Assembly (NCBI RefSeq): GCF_000524195.1
Contig: NW_020170447.1
Span: 87,922 to 151,921, forward strand
From: Echinococcus granulosus
Lineage: Eukaryota; Platyhelminthes; Cestoda; Cyclophyllidea; Taeniidae
Length of the DNA stretch: 64,000 nucleotides
Direction of reading: 5' to 3'
The position numbers were made by a program, and so were the translations under genes. Below, piece by piece: positions 23,211 through 37,430 of this stretch; within the stretch, counting starts at the first letter, position 1; the number at the start of each line of letters is the position of its first letter. Under the pieces are notes generated by a model. The model had not been told where the DNA came from. It ran no database searches and saw only the letters and a program-made list of their open reading frames with translations.

Positions 23211-26200
23211 TTAAAAAGAAATTGTGTTAGTGACAGTGAACTAACTTCAAATACAAATTTGGTTTGAGTAAATTTTTTCCGATCTGAATTCCAAGTAAGA
23301 GGGATCGAAAATAAGTTGAGTTCACCACCTACACGAGGAAGAAACATCTCGTCATATGATCGCTCTACCCCTGATAAAGCGGCGTGGGGTCTGTGCCTTC
23401 CAGGCAGAGTATCAGGCTAACTGCGTCACTATATTTAAGAAATAAAACGATGCTTTGGCAGAACTCCTTTCTTGGGTTTTAGAATAGAAATCGTCCCAAT
23501 TTGTGCGTAATTTAGGGTCTGAAACATCCCTATTTTTGCCTTAGAGATCAACGTCTCCAAAAAGAGGACTTATTCCGGAGGTTTTGCCGCTCGGGAAAAT
23601 AACTGTGGTACCCATGGGATGTTCCCTTCATCAACCATGTCGAATATGTATACAAATTCATTCCAGAAGGCCCATTTTTTCAACAGGGAAAAGGCGAACA
23701 GTAATTAAGGGATAGGAGAAGGGATAAGTATCAAACCTTTAAGGAGGAAGGCATAGTTCCAGCTTTTGCAGAATGGGGTTTATTTGAGCCCAAAACCTAT
23801 GCCAAAACGCGTAAACTCCTGTTTTTGAATTCTCAATTCATAAGTCAAAGAAGTGATGAATAAAAATCAACAATCAAAATTGGATTGGGGATTAGTGACG
23901 TGAGAGTCGCTTTGCAAAAAAATGTATCCTAGTCCTGTTCATATTTTTCACAAAATTATTGCTTTTGAGACAATAATGAGAGGTGATATTCGTATAAAAA
24001 TACAGCTGACGCTGGCAGAGACTCAAATATGACCAGTTGGGCTTAGTGCCCTTTGCTGGAAAAAATCAAAACTGACTCACTATGGATCCTTCTTGTGTTA
24101 TGCAGCCTCGCAAACATTCCAAGGTAGGCCGATCTTCCCAAATCTATGGGATACGATCCAAAAGTAGCCACTTCAACGACTGCGCAAGAGTACCACATCG
24201 GCCATTCTCTTTTCCCCGAAACCGGAATTAATAAATACTCCTGCATTTGACACTTCCTTGCATTTGTTGTGACGGTTTTTTGAGCGATTTTTACTGTTTC
24301 GAGAGGCGTATACCCTGCATAAGGTAAAAACACTGTAAATCCATTCCTCATCTTGCGAATTATGCTATCGAGTTTATGCACGCACTGCAGCTGCAAATGA
24401 AGGCAACTGTTGATGCCCTCAGAGGACCCATTACCAGATCAGACATGATTTTGGTCCCATAAGGAAGAAAAACATTGATAGTCCAGCAAAATTTTGGGAA
24501 AATGTATTAATCTCGTGTAGAAAATACGTATAGGTGCAACCGCAGCTCTCTAGAAGAGGCAAAGGGCAACATAGTAGTAATAGCTATGACTCTTGAGTCA
24601 AGCCGGTACCTGTCCCGAGTAAAATTGGTTATTGCGAGGGCGGTGGCGAATTACTAATCATCCGAAAACCCACAAACCGTGCAGCCTCAGCGACCCACAT
24701 ACCTGGTTAATGGATCTGCCGGGCTCATGTTTGGGCATTATATATCACTGCCCATGGAGTGCATTTGAAGAATAGCTGTCTCATGCGTAGTATATTTGCA
24801 AAGATGCAAGTGATATGCATGCTTTGGATTAATTCCTACAGAAAGCGAATATTTTTAGTTAAAATGTCTGCTTAATGATGTATTTGTCCCAAAAGGCTAG
24901 CATTTCTGGGAGGAACACTGGCCCTGTTTCAGCAAATCCCCACGTAAAAGCGTTTTATCCATACAAAAAAAAACATTAAAAAATGCAAAATCAAAATTTA
25001 AAGTCTGGTAGAAGGCTGCTGATAAAGTCGAAGCAGTACCCCCCGTCACTCACACAGGTGTATATACGTTAGTCCCGGCATTGTATCAATTCATTCAACA
25101 AATAAATCTTACTAGGAGGTGCACATTCGGATAGGAAAAAACAGTTGTAGAACCAGTTTGCAAATACCTTCAAAGTTGATTTCATCTAAGTTCTTTGCCA
25201 CTCGGGCTGCCGGCACAGGAAAACATTATATTTTTCAAATGACAAATATTATATTTTGTAGAAGTCTATGATGGCACCAGACCTCCCATGATCGTATCCA
25301 CTCTTCTTCAGTTCAATGTTATCAGTCATAGAGGCAAGTTTTAATGGGTCGACAATGCATGTGGTGCTTTGGGTTGCAAGTCCTACGTGTTTGAAACACC
25401 CATGGGACATTTCACCTCTCCCTATAGGCCGGTTTTAATCAGTAATCGAGTTCAAGGAGCGCGTTTAAATCAAAATTGCAGTCATTTCCCAAGTAAGGCA
25501 GGGGACTTAAAGCATCTTGATTCTTAGGTTCCCCCTGGACGGGTCTTGGCAAGACGTGGGATTGACGGATCTCAGCCTAAATACAGGAACGTGCAAGGTT
25601 TTGCTGGCCCACTAATGCTGTAGAGGACGTGGACGGATCGCTTTCTGAAGATGCTCTGACATCTCTGCGGAAAGATTTTGCAACACCTTGCAGAAACTAA
25701 AGATTGTATTAGTAAACCATGCTCTTATAATTGTATGGGTGAATTTAAGTGAAGGTACTTCAGCATTCGTCTCAATATTTCTTTCAGCAGTGGAAGCGTG
25801 CCCTCCTGAAGCGGTTTATAGTGATTTTCCAGGATGAAATTCTTCCACACTGCAATCCTCCTACTTTTAAATCGAGACATCGGTGCCGAACAGGCTTTAA
25901 CCTCAAAGGTTGATTGTCTCGAGTATTCATATGCTATCTATTTCTGTCCACAGCGGGTCTGGCTGGATTAATTTCTGATGTTTAACTTCTTAATTTCCTT
26001 GTAAAAATAATAATTTTGACATCATTTTTATTATCACAACGCCTAATGAAATGCGGATGCACAAACCTATGCTTTTGTTGATTTGCTGTTGTGATGAAGT
26101 TGAAGCAGTTTATGCGGCTACCTTTTTTGCAGTTGCTCAGGTAGTCCAAAGTCGAATGATGTGGAAATCAACTTAGACAGGAAGTCGACGCTAATTTGGG

Positions 26201-29200
26201 TTCTGTGCAGAATATTCTTAGTTTTTAGTAGCAAAGAAGCGTCTCCCAATTTTTTCTGGACTTCTCAATTATCTTTTTTGTTAGTTTCAAAGACGATCAA
26301 AAGAGACACTGAATTTTCGACCCCTAGACGTGATCCACCGCAGACAGTCCATTTCAGATGAATTTGGAAGGCAACAACCGGACACGTTCTTTGGCTGCAA
26401 TTTAATTTTTCTCTCTAGGACTGTGCTGAGGCGTGTCCAGTAACTCAAGTTGCAACAACGGATTTGGTGTAAGTGGAGAAGAGGAATCATTGCATCTGTA
26501 TGAGTATTCCCACTTTTTAAAATATTTTTCGTGATTTTTTTAATTTTGGATTAACAATAAAGTATTTTGTGGTTTTAATTACGATCATTTTTTTCCTTAA
26601 GGGCGTTTTCACCAAAAAAGGCTTATGAATAGACTTGTATTCTACCTAAGAGGTGGGCCTAGAGATCATTAAAAATGGTTTGATTTTTGGAAAATCTGTG
26701 TTCTGATACGGAGGTCTGTATTTTGTAAGTTTTAATAAAAAATGGTATTTTGGGATACTTCTCATCATAATTTTGCAATCCCTCAAGGAACAAATGGGTT
26801 TGGGCTCCTTTAATTTAAATGGCTATGCTCCTGGGTGTTCATCATGGGAGGTTCAAATGCGGGTGTGCGCTCCTTACTTTGATTCTGGTTGAATGGTGAA
26901 AAGTTCTAAGATACAGCTTTGTATCAGGCACTGTGTGGAAGAGAGCTTTATTCGTGGAGATGCTTAGTCCCCTAATGCGTACCCGAGTATGCGTGGGGGG
27001 GGGGGGGGGGAAGGAAAAATTACTATTAATGATTTTAAAAAAAACATTGGGGTAGTGAAATAACCACTATTTTAATTGAGTTCCACTCAACTTCGATAGG
27101 GTTAAAGATTTCACCATCGGGATTCCTCAAGATTTCCCGAGATCAAGAAGTGTTAAACGGCAGATTCCAAACTTATCCTCGGAAATCAGCTAAGCTTGAT
27201 ATGACTTGGATATTTAGGAGAGGGGTCTTCCTTTAAACAGATTAATGAAAAAAAAAATTTTGGGTTAAGCATGGAACAGGCACAGATAAGATCCTGGCCT
27301 ATGCAACATGTGTACGAATTTGTGAGCATCCATTCTCCTTAAAATGTGGATGCTAAAATAACAAACATTTACTAAATTGAATTACATATTAGCAGAAATG
27401 TCAATGTTTCTTCCAATGGATAAAGCGCATTTTGTGTGGGTGGTGAGGGTCGGCACTATCGATTTTTGGACTTTAAACTTGCCGATCAATGAGGCACTTT
27501 TCAAATTGTTAGCATGACAGCTGACATTTGAAAAATTGCGACTGTTGGATTGTTCAATAAAAAAAAAATAGAGTAAGGAAGTAAACTAATTTGTGGAGTT
27601 TCCCACAGTAGTGTGTTATCACGTCTTCGGGAGGGAAATTCTAGAAAAAATTTATCCGTCATGAGCTCAAGATACTCAAGGATTGCATTCTTCGGTCCTG
27701 CGCACCCACAGACCTTTAAAGTCAATTCTGGTCAATAGTTCTTGTCACTTTTTTTTATCTTAATTCTACAGTACTTTCTACGAATTCTTCAGCCTTGGTG
27801 CCAAATTTTTTGTGTGAAATTTTTTCTCGTTCTGGAAATAGGATTCCTTTCTGTAATCAGCAAAGCCCTTTAAAAACTAGTCACTTTTATCTTACTTAAT
27901 ACTCAGATGAAAAAGCATGAGAATTCACTTTTTATTGATTCTGACCAGAAGGAAAGTGTTCATAAAGTTACTGGCTGATAAGCTACGCAAATTAATTAAG
28001 ACTAGAAGTCATGTAAGTACATTGAAGCCATAGAACTGTAACCGTAGGTAATATGTCCAATTCTAGATTCGACGCCAATACCAGAAATAGGGAACCCAAT
28101 GGATAGAAGAATAGAGGAGTGTGGAGCACCCCCCTCAGTTTCATTCACCCGGGAGATGTATTTTAGTTGCTCACCGCTAGGGCTTCCAAGATCTGGATTT
28201 CATAAGAAATTGAAAACCAGGGTTAATAAAGTGCTAAACAACATTCTTCCTTTATGTGGATCAAATTGACAATGACTTCGGACCGTGATGCCTGGAAGAT
28301 TCGGTCATTTGGCTTCAGGGTGCACAAAGCATGCACTAATTTAAATCTACTGAATGCGCCCTCCATCGACCAAAAATAGGCGAAATCACAAGCAGCCCAT
28401 AAAAATACTTAAGCACCTACACTTAAATGAAGATTTTGCATCATGATCAAAGTGAAGAAACCACGTTTCCTTGGGGATGGTAATCATTCACCTTTAAAAA
28501 AAAAATTTACCTTGCTTGACATCCCTGATTTCCGGTGTCTTTTGAACCAGCGATCCATGCTCTTTAAATCTTCGTGGCCAGTTACGAGATTCGGAAATGA
28601 CGAGTTGGTCAATGACATCAAAGAACGATGGGTGGGAACTAGTTTAAAAATAATCATTACATTTCCAGGATCCAGTTTAACGAAACTCGGCTAATTCTTA
28701 TTCTTTTGAGGTACAATCTAATAGCCGGAGTTCAAAAACTGGAGATTTTGGGACTTTACAATTTCATTTCAGGAATATTCTGGACAAAATATAGAGGAAA
28801 AATGTATTTTAAGCCCATCTGACAACTTGTAATAAATGTGTTACCACCGCCAACAAGGGTAAAATTTTAAAAAAAATATCCATGCATCACGTTTACCATC
28901 TAATGCAAAGTATTAGAAAGCATTGTTTCCACCCCTGAAACAACCTTGCAAATCATTTGGCAAGGAATAAATGTTGCGCAACTTATTTGGACACAAAATC
29001 TCTATGAAAAAAGGGGAAGGTTTTAGAAAATATTTACATGAAGGTGTTTCTTTTGATGGAGTACTGTGGCGAAATCGAATCCGGTTTAGTACTATTCATG
29101 GTGTTTTGTTATTAAAATAGAAAAGGTCCCAATTTCTTTACTCCCTTCATTCATCCAACTTCATTCCTTTGGCTTTAGGAGGATGAAGAGCTTAATGGGG

Positions 29201-29309
29201 CCTGGATCGTCTAAAGTTTGGTATGTGGACGACCCTCACTTAACTCAAAATAAACCATCTATAATTAACACTTTTCGATGCCAATGTACTACCTTAACTG
29301 TTTGTTTAA
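23211..29309. other. AT-rich stretch with no supported gene
   Basis: Frequent stops in all frames. The longest frame is a 117-codon minus-strand frame at 24043-24396 with no domain I recognise and no clear splice partners. No repeat family match was seen. Confidence 0.5.
26995..27010 (+). repeat. G16 homopolymer
   Basis: Sixteen consecutive G residues in otherwise AT-rich sequence. Confidence 0.95.
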
Positions 29310-29480
29310 CCCTTTGTTTTGGTTTTGCGAGCAGTTAAGGCCACGCCTTTGTACTTCCGCTGGGAGGAATGGCCTCCGGGCCATGCTAAAAGCTCCCCAG
29401 TCCTTCTCTACGTCTACAATCCATGTTCTACCATAACATTATGTCTCCTTTAGGTTTCAGGAAAGACTCGGGAAGCTGCA
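29310..29480 (+). repeat. Dispersed repeat R1, copy d
   Basis: It aligns with the R1 middle segments at 18655 and 19590. Ordered landmarks are TTTTGGTTTT, GTTAAGGCCACGCCTTTGTA, GAATGGCCTCCGGGCCATGC, CATGTTCTACC, and ATTATGTCTCCTTTAGGTTT just before CAGG. Only the middle segment of R1 is present. Confidence 0.7.
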
Positions 29481-32400
29481 GACATATTAAAAAGACTTGA
29501 TTGAAATATGTCTAATGCACTACAATTTTTCAATTTGTCCCTCTAAAAAGCATATCAAACAGTCAGATCGGAAGCAAGAGTAATAGAGCAAATTCATTTG
29601 TACGTTAAAAATTCTTTAAAAAAATTGCCCGAATTTCTTTCGAATTTTAAACAAGAGAGGCGTTGTAAATTGTTGTAAGCTCAAACTTGACATAAAAGCA
29701 CAAATTTTACCCTTAAAAACCCTTAAGTCATCACAGGAGGCGGATCAGTCCCAGTTTCCATTAAAAGAGAGAATAATATTTCCGCCATTTTATCATGAAC
29801 TTTGTACTTGCAAAAATATCAACCTGTGAGGGGATTAAATAAAATCTAAACGTTCTTTTTAAATTCAAAAATAATCAATCAGGGAAACATTAATACCAAT
29901 TATGACAACTGCGTTATTCTAGCACTTATTTTAAAGCCAGAGGAATGAATGGTTTTGAATCAGTTTCTAATTGGAGTAGTTAAATATGAGCAGTCAGCAC
30001 TGAAGGCAAATTCAACATTCCTTAGTACAAGTAGGCAGATCAATGTTGTTGTTGTTATTGTTGTAGCTGAAAGCCGTTTTCCTTACCCCATACTTTGTGT
30101 CGAGTGGAGAGAAGTTTGTAAATGTTCGTGTGATACTTATTAAAAAGTATAAAAAGTAGCTTCCTAAATGCACCAACATGTTGTGTGGCCCTTCTTTTTC
30201 TTTTAGTAATAACTGAAATACAGCTAGAGATCGAAAGAGATTTGATAGTACCACATGATTTTAAGCATCCCTTTCGGACACAATGGTGCTTGTTGACTTA
30301 ACTTAAGGTGCACAAATTATATTGACTTGCATGTGTTTGACACGATGTTATCTTTATCCATGTAGGGGGAGTAGACAAACGAGGTGTACTTACTCCTAAC
30401 TACTAAAATTCATGACTTCACATCAAGGACCCAAGCTTAAGCGTTTACAATAACACGGAAAACATACCACCTGGGTGCCGGGGCTTCCAATTTAAAGAAG
30501 CGAAACCCTCACAGACCAGTGCTGGTGATGACAAGTATGCGATACAATTGACGTAAACAATAAGGGCTGCGCCGTGCGACCCAGACCCTTGTGGCTGCCT
30601 CCCAAGGTCACGTCTTGTTTTCGTCGAAGTTGTCAAAAAAAATGCTGCGGTACTTTTTCTCCCTGACGAAGTCTGGAGACAGGCCTTACAGATCACACGC
30701 CGCCATGTGCACGGCGCAAGTCACCTCCTACACCGAATAGGCTTTTCCTTTGTTCTCTTCCTCCTGGTGGTCCTGCCAACCTTGGGTCTCACTCTGTACA
30801 TTGATGCATGCAGCGAAGAGCCATTTAAGAGTGCACCTCCTAGCCAATAAAATCGTGTCATTCGCCTTAGGCGAGGAGAAATCGATAATTCAATAACGAT
30901 CGATAATGCGTTAGCGCGCATGAGTCATCCATGCAGGGCGCAAGCGTCTTTTAAGGCCAAAACTGTGCTACACTGCAGTAAAATTTATTCTTTTACTCAA
31001 AATTTAGTATAAAATGCTTAAATAGATACTTCTAATGGTGCTTCCATGCGCAGTTCTACGTCCCTTCAGAATCCTTATTACGCGCCTACTTGGCTGGCCA
31101 CCTGTGCAGCCGCATTTCTTAAGCTTTGTTGTGTCCCCGCGGATCTAATTTGTTTTTTATTTCTTGGAGAAGGGATATTTCAATTAAATTTTCTGCTCCA
31201 AATAGGACTTAATCTGGCGAGGATTCGCTATCTTGCCGTATCTGGAGTGCTTTGATGCCTTCAAGAGAAGGGGTAAAAAGTAAACGGTTTTTGATGCGAA
31301 GCCTCCCTTTTTGTTCTTGCAGTCCAACTACCTAAATAATCAAACTCTGTCAAAAAGTATTTGTTCACCAGGTTTTCTAAAATGTCTAAATTCAAATCGG
31401 CTCTTGAGGTGAACAGTTGGAAAAGAGGCAAAGATGGTCTTAAGTGACGGTAGGGAATGGACACCGTGGAGATGGCTACCTGAGGCATACTGCTGTCTCT
31501 TTTGCTAAAAATATCTCACAGATCCTAAATGACAACATAAATGCACCTTTAATAAAAAGTCCTCCATTAAGTAATTGGGCCAGATAGTTTTAGGGGAAGA
31601 GCACAAGAGTTCTGGTGATAGTACATTTAGAGTATTTCTTCACTTTCAAGCTCTCAATCCCTCCATCTTCGTGCCTTATTGAACAGTGAAGAATAAACCG
31701 TACTTCGAAAACCATTACTTAAAGCCAGTCAAACGGGACTTATGACATAGACGTGCCTTTTTATTTCCTGAATCCCCCTTCCCCCTCTATCAAACAAGTC
31801 AAAATTCTACTTGTTGAGTGAATGGAAGGATAACTAAATCACAGTCTTAAAAAGAAATGGGCAAAATATGGCGCTATTTAGCCGACAAGCTTACGGTAAT
31901 GTGGCGATCAAATACTACCAGGAACGATTGGACTTAGGTCATAATTATCCCCAAAAATGTGATAACAAAGGTGTCTTGAGGAAACAAAGGCAGTCAGGCT
32001 TCCTAATAAGGGTATTTCTTTAGGTCTTGAGATGGAAGCCATCCAGCTTTAACATCCATAAAAATTAGGTGGTGGAGAGGGGGAGGCTATTGTTAAGGTA
32101 CTACGTGGTGGTGATGACGAGAAAATGTATGGCACCGGCTAGCATTAAGTCAAGAACACAGGCTGGAGACGAAGAGGGAAAAAGTGGCATAAAAACCTTC
32201 CTAGCCTTGAGATTTTAGTGTGTGCGTGTGTGTGGAACGTTAAACAAAGAATGGCGTTTTGTGTACGCACACCCACACGCATGTGGGAGTCCTTCTGGCT
32301 TTTGTTGGCGCCATTTGGCAAATTTCGCTTCAAATCCTATTTCTCAAGGTTAGGGCTTGGGGAACTCTCAGAGAGGTGGACACCCAAAAAACAGACAACA

Positions 32401-35400
32401 AACATGAATTTAGTGAGGAGATGTGACTCAGGAACTAGCTGCTAGACTACAGGTCCTCTATGTATAGGTGTTTCAGATGCTATCAGTTGTTCTTACCACC
32501 CATTTCTATGAGCCACTTCCTCCCTTTAAAAAATATGGCTTCAAGATCATATCAAGGAAGGCCACTGACACTACCTGTCAATCGTCACACGTGATTTTAA
32601 GGGAATGGCATGGTTCGTTTCTTAAGGTCACTATTCAAAATACATTCAGAGGTGAAGACATAGTTAAAACTTCTGGCTAAGTGGAGTGCAACAATTATAC
32701 AATGCGGTAGGAATTTTTCCCATTTTTTAATCCTCATCGTCTTGTAAATTGAGATTTCCTCTCAGCCAATAAGAAAGACAATTCCCTGACGAGAAATGGA
32801 GAGCGCCTACTTAAATCAAGTCCTGAATTATCTATGAAAGGTGATAATGGCAGCATTAAAGATAGCCAGCTCTTGGGAGAGGAGTTAAATTTGGTAGACC
32901 CTAAAATAGCTCCAACCCTTCTTTGTGTGGGCGGATATGAGTTTAGGTAAAAAGTCCTCTTCCCCTAGTCATTGTGTGCCAAACTTGGCAAACGTGGATT
33001 CGAAAGCTGTGACTTGATTTTCTACCTGCTACAAGATCAAGGCTCTCAACTAGTTAAAAAATCCCATCCTCATCATCTATGGGTTTACTAATCAAGTATT
33101 TACTCGGTAAACAAAGGTGGTGAAGGTGGGGAATCTTGACACAAGGTAGATGAGTCTTCCTTCGCAACAGTTGAGTTTTGTGTCAACTGCTGTGGACTTT
33201 TAATCTTCTGAGACTGTTTTCAAATAAAAAAGTCAGACAAGTTTATCTAAGGCCACTTTTTGGAGCTAACACGACAGCACCGACATTCTGTTCTGATGTT
33301 GAGAGAATATAGAAAAATGTGCAAATATTTTTATAAAAATATGGGATAAACATCGAGGAAATACTGTAACTTTGCCGCCAACCGATGGGAAAATTCCTAG
33401 GTTAATCGACCCTTTAGTCCTATTTTTCTATTGGTTATTGATTTTAAAGTAATAAATACGGTGGGCCAATCAGAAAATTGCCTTCGTTCAAACAGTAAAT
33501 CCTAAGTAAAATGCAGTCGAAAAAAAGCCTCGCTACCCCTCAATTTTTACGTTACAGATTCCATTTATATTTTTCTTTACAAATAAACCTAAATTAACTC
33601 TTGCATTCACGGAGATGTTTTTGTGCTCGTGGGAATTTTTTCTGCCTGCAAATTCATTATTCATTCATTCGTACGAATAATCCCTTCTTTTTCCAGACAG
33701 AAAAAAACAAATCAATTTTTTTTGCCGAGGATCATTTTGAAACTCACTTCAAGTAGTACATTTTCCTTTGGGCATCATCAAGAGATGAGCCGCCACCTCG
33801 ACTTGGTCAAAATTACCGATCTGCTTAGCTCCAAATAAAAACGGCTAAACAATGCATCCTTGGCTTGTATTTCTTCTTGGGGAAGTACAGCCCTCCTAAT
33901 TACCGATTTGGATTAAAGAAGATGATGTTAAAGCTCACTTGGAGGATATAAAGTTGTTGGCGCTAATATTTTCCTACCGGTAATCGAGAATGACAAAATT
34001 GAGTAGTTTAGACAACTAAAATCCCAGTAATTCATCCGGTGACAGGAGCGATTGGCCAGCCACTTGAAAATGGGGCCTCAACACAGCCATCAATAAAAGT
34101 GGTGAAAAGATTTAGGGGTTATAAATTTAGTGGGATTTCCATTAAAATCGGCCCTTTTTACTACATTTTGGCATGAAAAAAAATTTCGCACAATGATTAA
34201 AAGGTAACGAGGGGAGAGGGGGAGAGAGGAGCAGTTAAGCCCGCGACTGCGCTACAACCGATGACGTGTCCTGTCAGCGCTTTGAGGTATGTCGCGTCTG
34301 AAAGACGCAATAAAACTTCTCATCCTCTCTGTCCCTCCAAAGCCCACCAATGCAGGCAGGGTTGTCATCGTGGTTGTCGAAATAAAAGGCATGCATGGAT
34401 CGCTGCCAAACCAATCACTGAGGTTCTGGCAATCAGTAGCGGTGTTACCGAGTCCTTCCAATCAGGCGAACGCACTGTTCGTAATTTCTCCTTTTTGGCC
34501 CCCCAACAATGCCACATGACCTTGACGGAATACGCGGATTTTTTTCTTACAACGTAAACCCAAGAGCATTCTAATCTACGGCGAAGGAGGTGTTGTATTA
34601 AGTCGGAAGCGGATTAAATAACTGAAGGAATAAAAAAGCACGGTTGGGGGAAGGGTAAATTAAAGTTAACAATAAAAAAGAGAAAAAAAGGAAAGAATGG
34701 TTCAGCCTTTCCTGTATTAAAGTTGCTCCCCCATGACCAGTCATTACAGTTGACGGAAAAATTTAAAATAGGGAAAATGAGGGGGAAAGGAAATAACTTA
34801 TGTCCATCTAATTCCAAACTGGTCAGTACTTAGACATTGGGATTTCAAATCTTTCATCTGGAATAGGGGATCCTTTGTGTCTGTTACAGAAAGGATGGAG
34901 AGGTTCATTCCTCTAGGATACCCTAGAAAGGATTCCACCTCGATCGAGCAAGGTCACTTGAGGTGCAAAGTTTCCTAAAACCAGGACGTCCTGTTTTTTT
35001 CAAACCTGTTGATTTGCTGCACTTCTATTTACTGTGAGGTGGCCAACGAACCAGCCAGAAGGGGAGGGGGTAGCCCGCGCTTCTGCCTTCGATGTTGATG
35101 CTGTTGTTGACGCAGAGTAGAGATTCCCACCAGGGTAAACACCATCGTCAGACGGATGTGATTCACCGGTCCCTGTTTTCGCTGCCTGTCAAGTCCTCCT
35201 CTTTCACCTCCATCTCAAACTCTCAAACCTCCAGCTTCTACATTAAATTTCCTCTTCTCGAGTCATCGTTTTCTTCACAGGTCGTATTGATTGTGTACGG
35301 GGAAAAATCGATATCAATAAGCCAGCTGCTCGTGGTGTCTTAGTCGGACCAATAGCAGAAACGCAGTTGCTTAAGCACTTTAAGTGCACATTGTTGTACT

Positions 35401-36340
35401 TTTGTATCCTATGCTTTCACCTTTTCACGAGGAGGGAAAAAGTTTGTACGCAATTAAAGTTGCAAAATCTGTGTGAAAGCGTGGATGAGGCAGTGAATGG
35501 AGATTGGGTAGCACCGTCAGAGGTCCCTTTTTGAATCTTCCATGATGCTCTAATAACTTTAATTTTTTGACAATTTGTGGCATATTTCGGTTAGAAAGCT
35601 TATGGGAACCACTTCGATTAAAAGTGAGGATGAATTTTATCTAATAGATTTTCTAGGAAATGTAGTGACCAGTAGCATTCTTGATATATAGCACGTGACT
35701 GTGAAATATCAATCAAATCCACGTGATTTCATTTAATCATTTGTCAAATTATTTGAGGTGTCGCCTTTTTGAAATCATCGAGGGTCACTGGTGACGTGCT
35801 ATAAAGTTGCGCATAATCCACTCTAGAGCTTGCACCATAGCAGAACACTAGCTGAAGTAGAGGTACGGCCAAAATTGAGAAGGGCAGACAGCTTGAAAGA
35901 AAGCCTTCTATTCTAATGTGACGATAGGAAGAGGAGCTGCCACAGGATCAGATAAAACATACTACAACGGAAATTCAGCGGTTCCAATAACCGCATTGTT
36001 TTAGCCCACAACCGGCATTCAAGTCTACGTAGTCTGCAGTGTCTCACTAGTTAGGATGCGAAGCTCTCCACCCTCGAGGTGGCCTAATAGCCCCTGTAAT
36101 TACTATTCCCTCCCATGACCACATTCACATGATTGTATATTTACTATTGCGATTTAGCAAGTAGTAAGCTGTACTTAATGAGGTGTATTTCATATGAGGA
36201 TCAAAAGACAACTTTCGCAGCTCCTCTTTGGCCAGCTTGCAGCCATTCTAACGGTATTCTTCGTGAAGAAAGTATCAGTGTAATAACTGCCAGTGCTAAT
36301 AAAGCAAGAAGTTGTTTCAATTGCTAAAAAGATGGACAGT

Positions 36341-36372
36341 TGGATGGATGGGTGGATGGATAGAGGGATGCG
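36341..36372 (+). repeat. GGAT tetranucleotide tract
   Basis: Short imperfect tandem of TGGATGGATGGG units. Confidence 0.8.
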
Positions 36373-37383
36373 AAATGGGTGGGCGGATATTTGCCCCATC
36401 GACAGAATGCATGTGGACATGCAAGCTCTTGTGTAAGCACAAGTGGCGCAGTCTACAAGCGACGGAGATGGTGGAACGTAAATTTCCTGAAATATTCCGC
36501 ATTTCACGAAACCTTTAAGAATTTTTCCCATTTATAATCCCCTACCAAAAGAGGTAGGGTTGAAGCGAAACACCCTGCTCCCCACTTCGTCAGACGTTTC
36601 TGCGTAGTTTGACAGCCACGCTTTATCCACTTTCTTCTATCTTTCCTTTCTTCCCTACCCACCTTCCCTAGTGAGAGGCCGCTTTAAGATTTAGCGGGAT
36701 TTTATAGTGCTCCTCTCATTGTCAGTCCTGCAAAAGCTGGATTAACCTATAATGCCAATATATGAATTTAAGAGGTGAATCTCCTGACCTTCGAATGTCT
36801 GAACATCGTAGGCTCCAGCATCCGGATAGTAAGGCCTTCAATGAATATGCTGACGCTTTCTTCCACAAAGTGAAACGTATCTTCAAGGCATTGGTTAACC
36901 TAATCTGTGTCCACATTGTGGCTTCTTTGGACACAGTACCTCCCATAATCTCGTAGATGAGGCTTAACGACATTGATAAACCAACTTCAACTTCTCTAGA
37001 TGATTTTTAAGGGAGATTGCGCTTAAACAAACCGTTTAATAGTTTCATAGGAGGAATCATTGCTACTGCAGATAGTCCCAAATCTCCAGCCAAGAAGGTG
37101 GGATTCTGGAAGCATCGGATGATTTAAAAGAGGATGCCACTCGGGAACACGCTTCATTCCAAGAGTCGAAATGGAAGATTTCAGGTTCGGGTAAAGAGCA
37201 TCAAGAGACAGGTAGTAATCTGCAATTCGTCAGAACAGCCCTCAACACTTAATCATCATCCCGCCAAAGGAGGCAAGAATCGGTAACTAGGTACACGCAC
37301 TCCTCTATGGAAATTGTGGCATTTTGTGTGTTGGGCAAAGGGGATGATTTTTAGTCATCCTCATCACGGTCTTGGCGGCTGTT

Positions 37384-37430
37384 TCTCGCCTTTCCTCGCC
37401 TTTCTTCGCCTTGCCTCGCCTCGCCCCCCG
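37384..37430 (+). repeat. TCGCC pyrimidine-rich degenerate tandem
   Basis: Repeated CTCGCCTTTC / CTCGCCTTGC-type units ending in a C run. Confidence 0.8.

Noticed and set aside
24043..24396. 117-codon minus-strand frame downstream of the Pao relic
   Set aside because: It reads as protein-like in places, but no family, repeat match or splice-site support was found.
31261..31488. 75-codon minus-strand frame with a protein-like stretch
   Set aside because: No family similarity and no reliable acceptor and donor pair.
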